A DNA stretch of 5,219 nt, taken from the NCBI GenBank assembly GCA_016188625.1, contig JACPHL010000216.1, positions 1 to 5,219 of the forward strand, given 5' to 3'. The notes beneath the pieces are model-generated. The model was not told the origin of the DNA. It saw only the letters and a list, made by a program, of their open reading frames with translations, and did no database searches. This document shows, piece by piece, positions 4,935-5,219 of this stretch; positions within the stretch are counted from its first letter, which is position 1, and the number at the start of each line of letters is the position of its first letter. The position numbers and the translations under genes were made by a program. Origin of the DNA: Candidatus Rokuibacteriota bacterium (GTDB taxonomy: Bacteria > Methylomirabilota > Methylomirabilia > Rokubacteriales > JACPHL01).

Positions 4935-5219
4935 GCCACGATCTCGGGCTCCACGACGAGGAGGTGGTGGGGCGGGCCTACGACCGCCGCCTCATGATCC
5001 GGCTCGCCGGCTACACCCGCCCGTACCGCGGGGTCCTGCTCCTGTCGGCCTGCCTCTTCCCCGCCATCGCGGTGGTCGAGCTACTCCAGCCGTACCTGGT
5101 GAAGGTCGCCATCGACGACCACATCCTCCAGGGCGACTGGCCCGGCCTCACCCGCATCGCCGCCGTCTTCCTGGCCACCCTCGTGGCCCAGTACCTGCTC
5201 CGCTACTGGCAGGTCTACC
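4931..5219 (+). CDS. ABC exporter, subunit 2, N-terminal 96 residues (3' end beyond window)
   Basis: Start of the second half-transporter. About 35 cytoplasmic residues, rich in Asp, Glu and Arg, precede a first membrane segment at roughly 34-55. Then comes LLQPYLVKVAIDDHIL (51-66), typical of the first extracytoplasmic turn of YheH/BmrD/TM288-type subunits, and a second membrane segment begins near 73. The ATPase domain is off the window. As the partner of the subunit with Asp493, it is expected to carry the complete Walker B Glu; that is inference. The GTG start shares the bases GTGA with the upstream stop codon and has GGGGAG 6 bases before it. The open frame continues to the last base with no interruption. 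Confidence 0.92.
   Translation, partial: MSHDLGLHDEEVVGRAYDRRLMIRLAGYTRPYRGVLLLSACLFPAIAVVELLQPYLVKVAIDDHILQGDWPGLTRIAAVFLATLVAQYLLRYWQVY

Noticed and set aside
1-5219. Frequent GGATCC/CGGATC words across the window
   Set aside because: They arise from common Arg-Ile and Ile-Pro codon pairs in GC-rich coding frames, with no regular spacing or orientation.

Overview
The window is very GC-rich (about 70% by eye, not counted) and densely coding, with C or G at nearly all third codon positions. Four of the six starts are GTG. It looks like ordinary chromosome from a high-GC, probably environmental bacterium. The protein style recalls Methylomirabilota/Rokubacteria-type genomes, but that placement is a weak inference and no marker gene is present. 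I see no tRNA, rRNA, CRISPR array, insertion sequence or prophage gene.

Layout. Positions 1-1582 hold a leftward pair: a SuhB/inositol-monophosphatase-family phosphatase (1582 to 779), then an NAD(P)-dependent aldehyde dehydrogenase (738 to 1) cut by the window edge just before its active-site loop. An 85-base divergent region (1583-1667) separates them from a rightward pair. That pair is a small RNase H-fold protein (1668-2093) and a ketopantoate reductase (PanE/ApbA) family enzyme (2099-3034). A 124-base gap filled with tandem hairpins follows (3035-3158). The window ends with the two subunits of a heterodimeric ABC exporter: the first complete (3159-4934), the second overlapping it by 4 bases and cut at the right edge (4931-5219).

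How the genes work together. The two ABC genes are translationally coupled and almost certainly form one complex. The first subunit has Asp in place of the catalytic Glu after Walker B, the usual mark of the degenerate ATP site in such exporters. The phosphatase/dehydrogenase pair and the RNase H-like/PanE-like pair look like short operons, but no shared pathway can be read from the sequence.

Most notable points. (1) The RNase H-like protein has lost all four DEDD metal-binding acidic residues and the active-site-loop His while keeping the surrounding family motifs, so it is probably a non-catalytic pseudo-nuclease. (2) Both rightward transcription units have a -10-like hexamer exactly 6 bases before the start codon, which predicts leaderless mRNAs. 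(3) The gap before the ABC operon is a run of four potential hairpins that may be a REP-like dispersed element. (4) The PanE-like enzyme keeps the catalytic Lys/Glu but lacks the three substrate-pocket Asn of E. coli PanE, so its substrate may differ.
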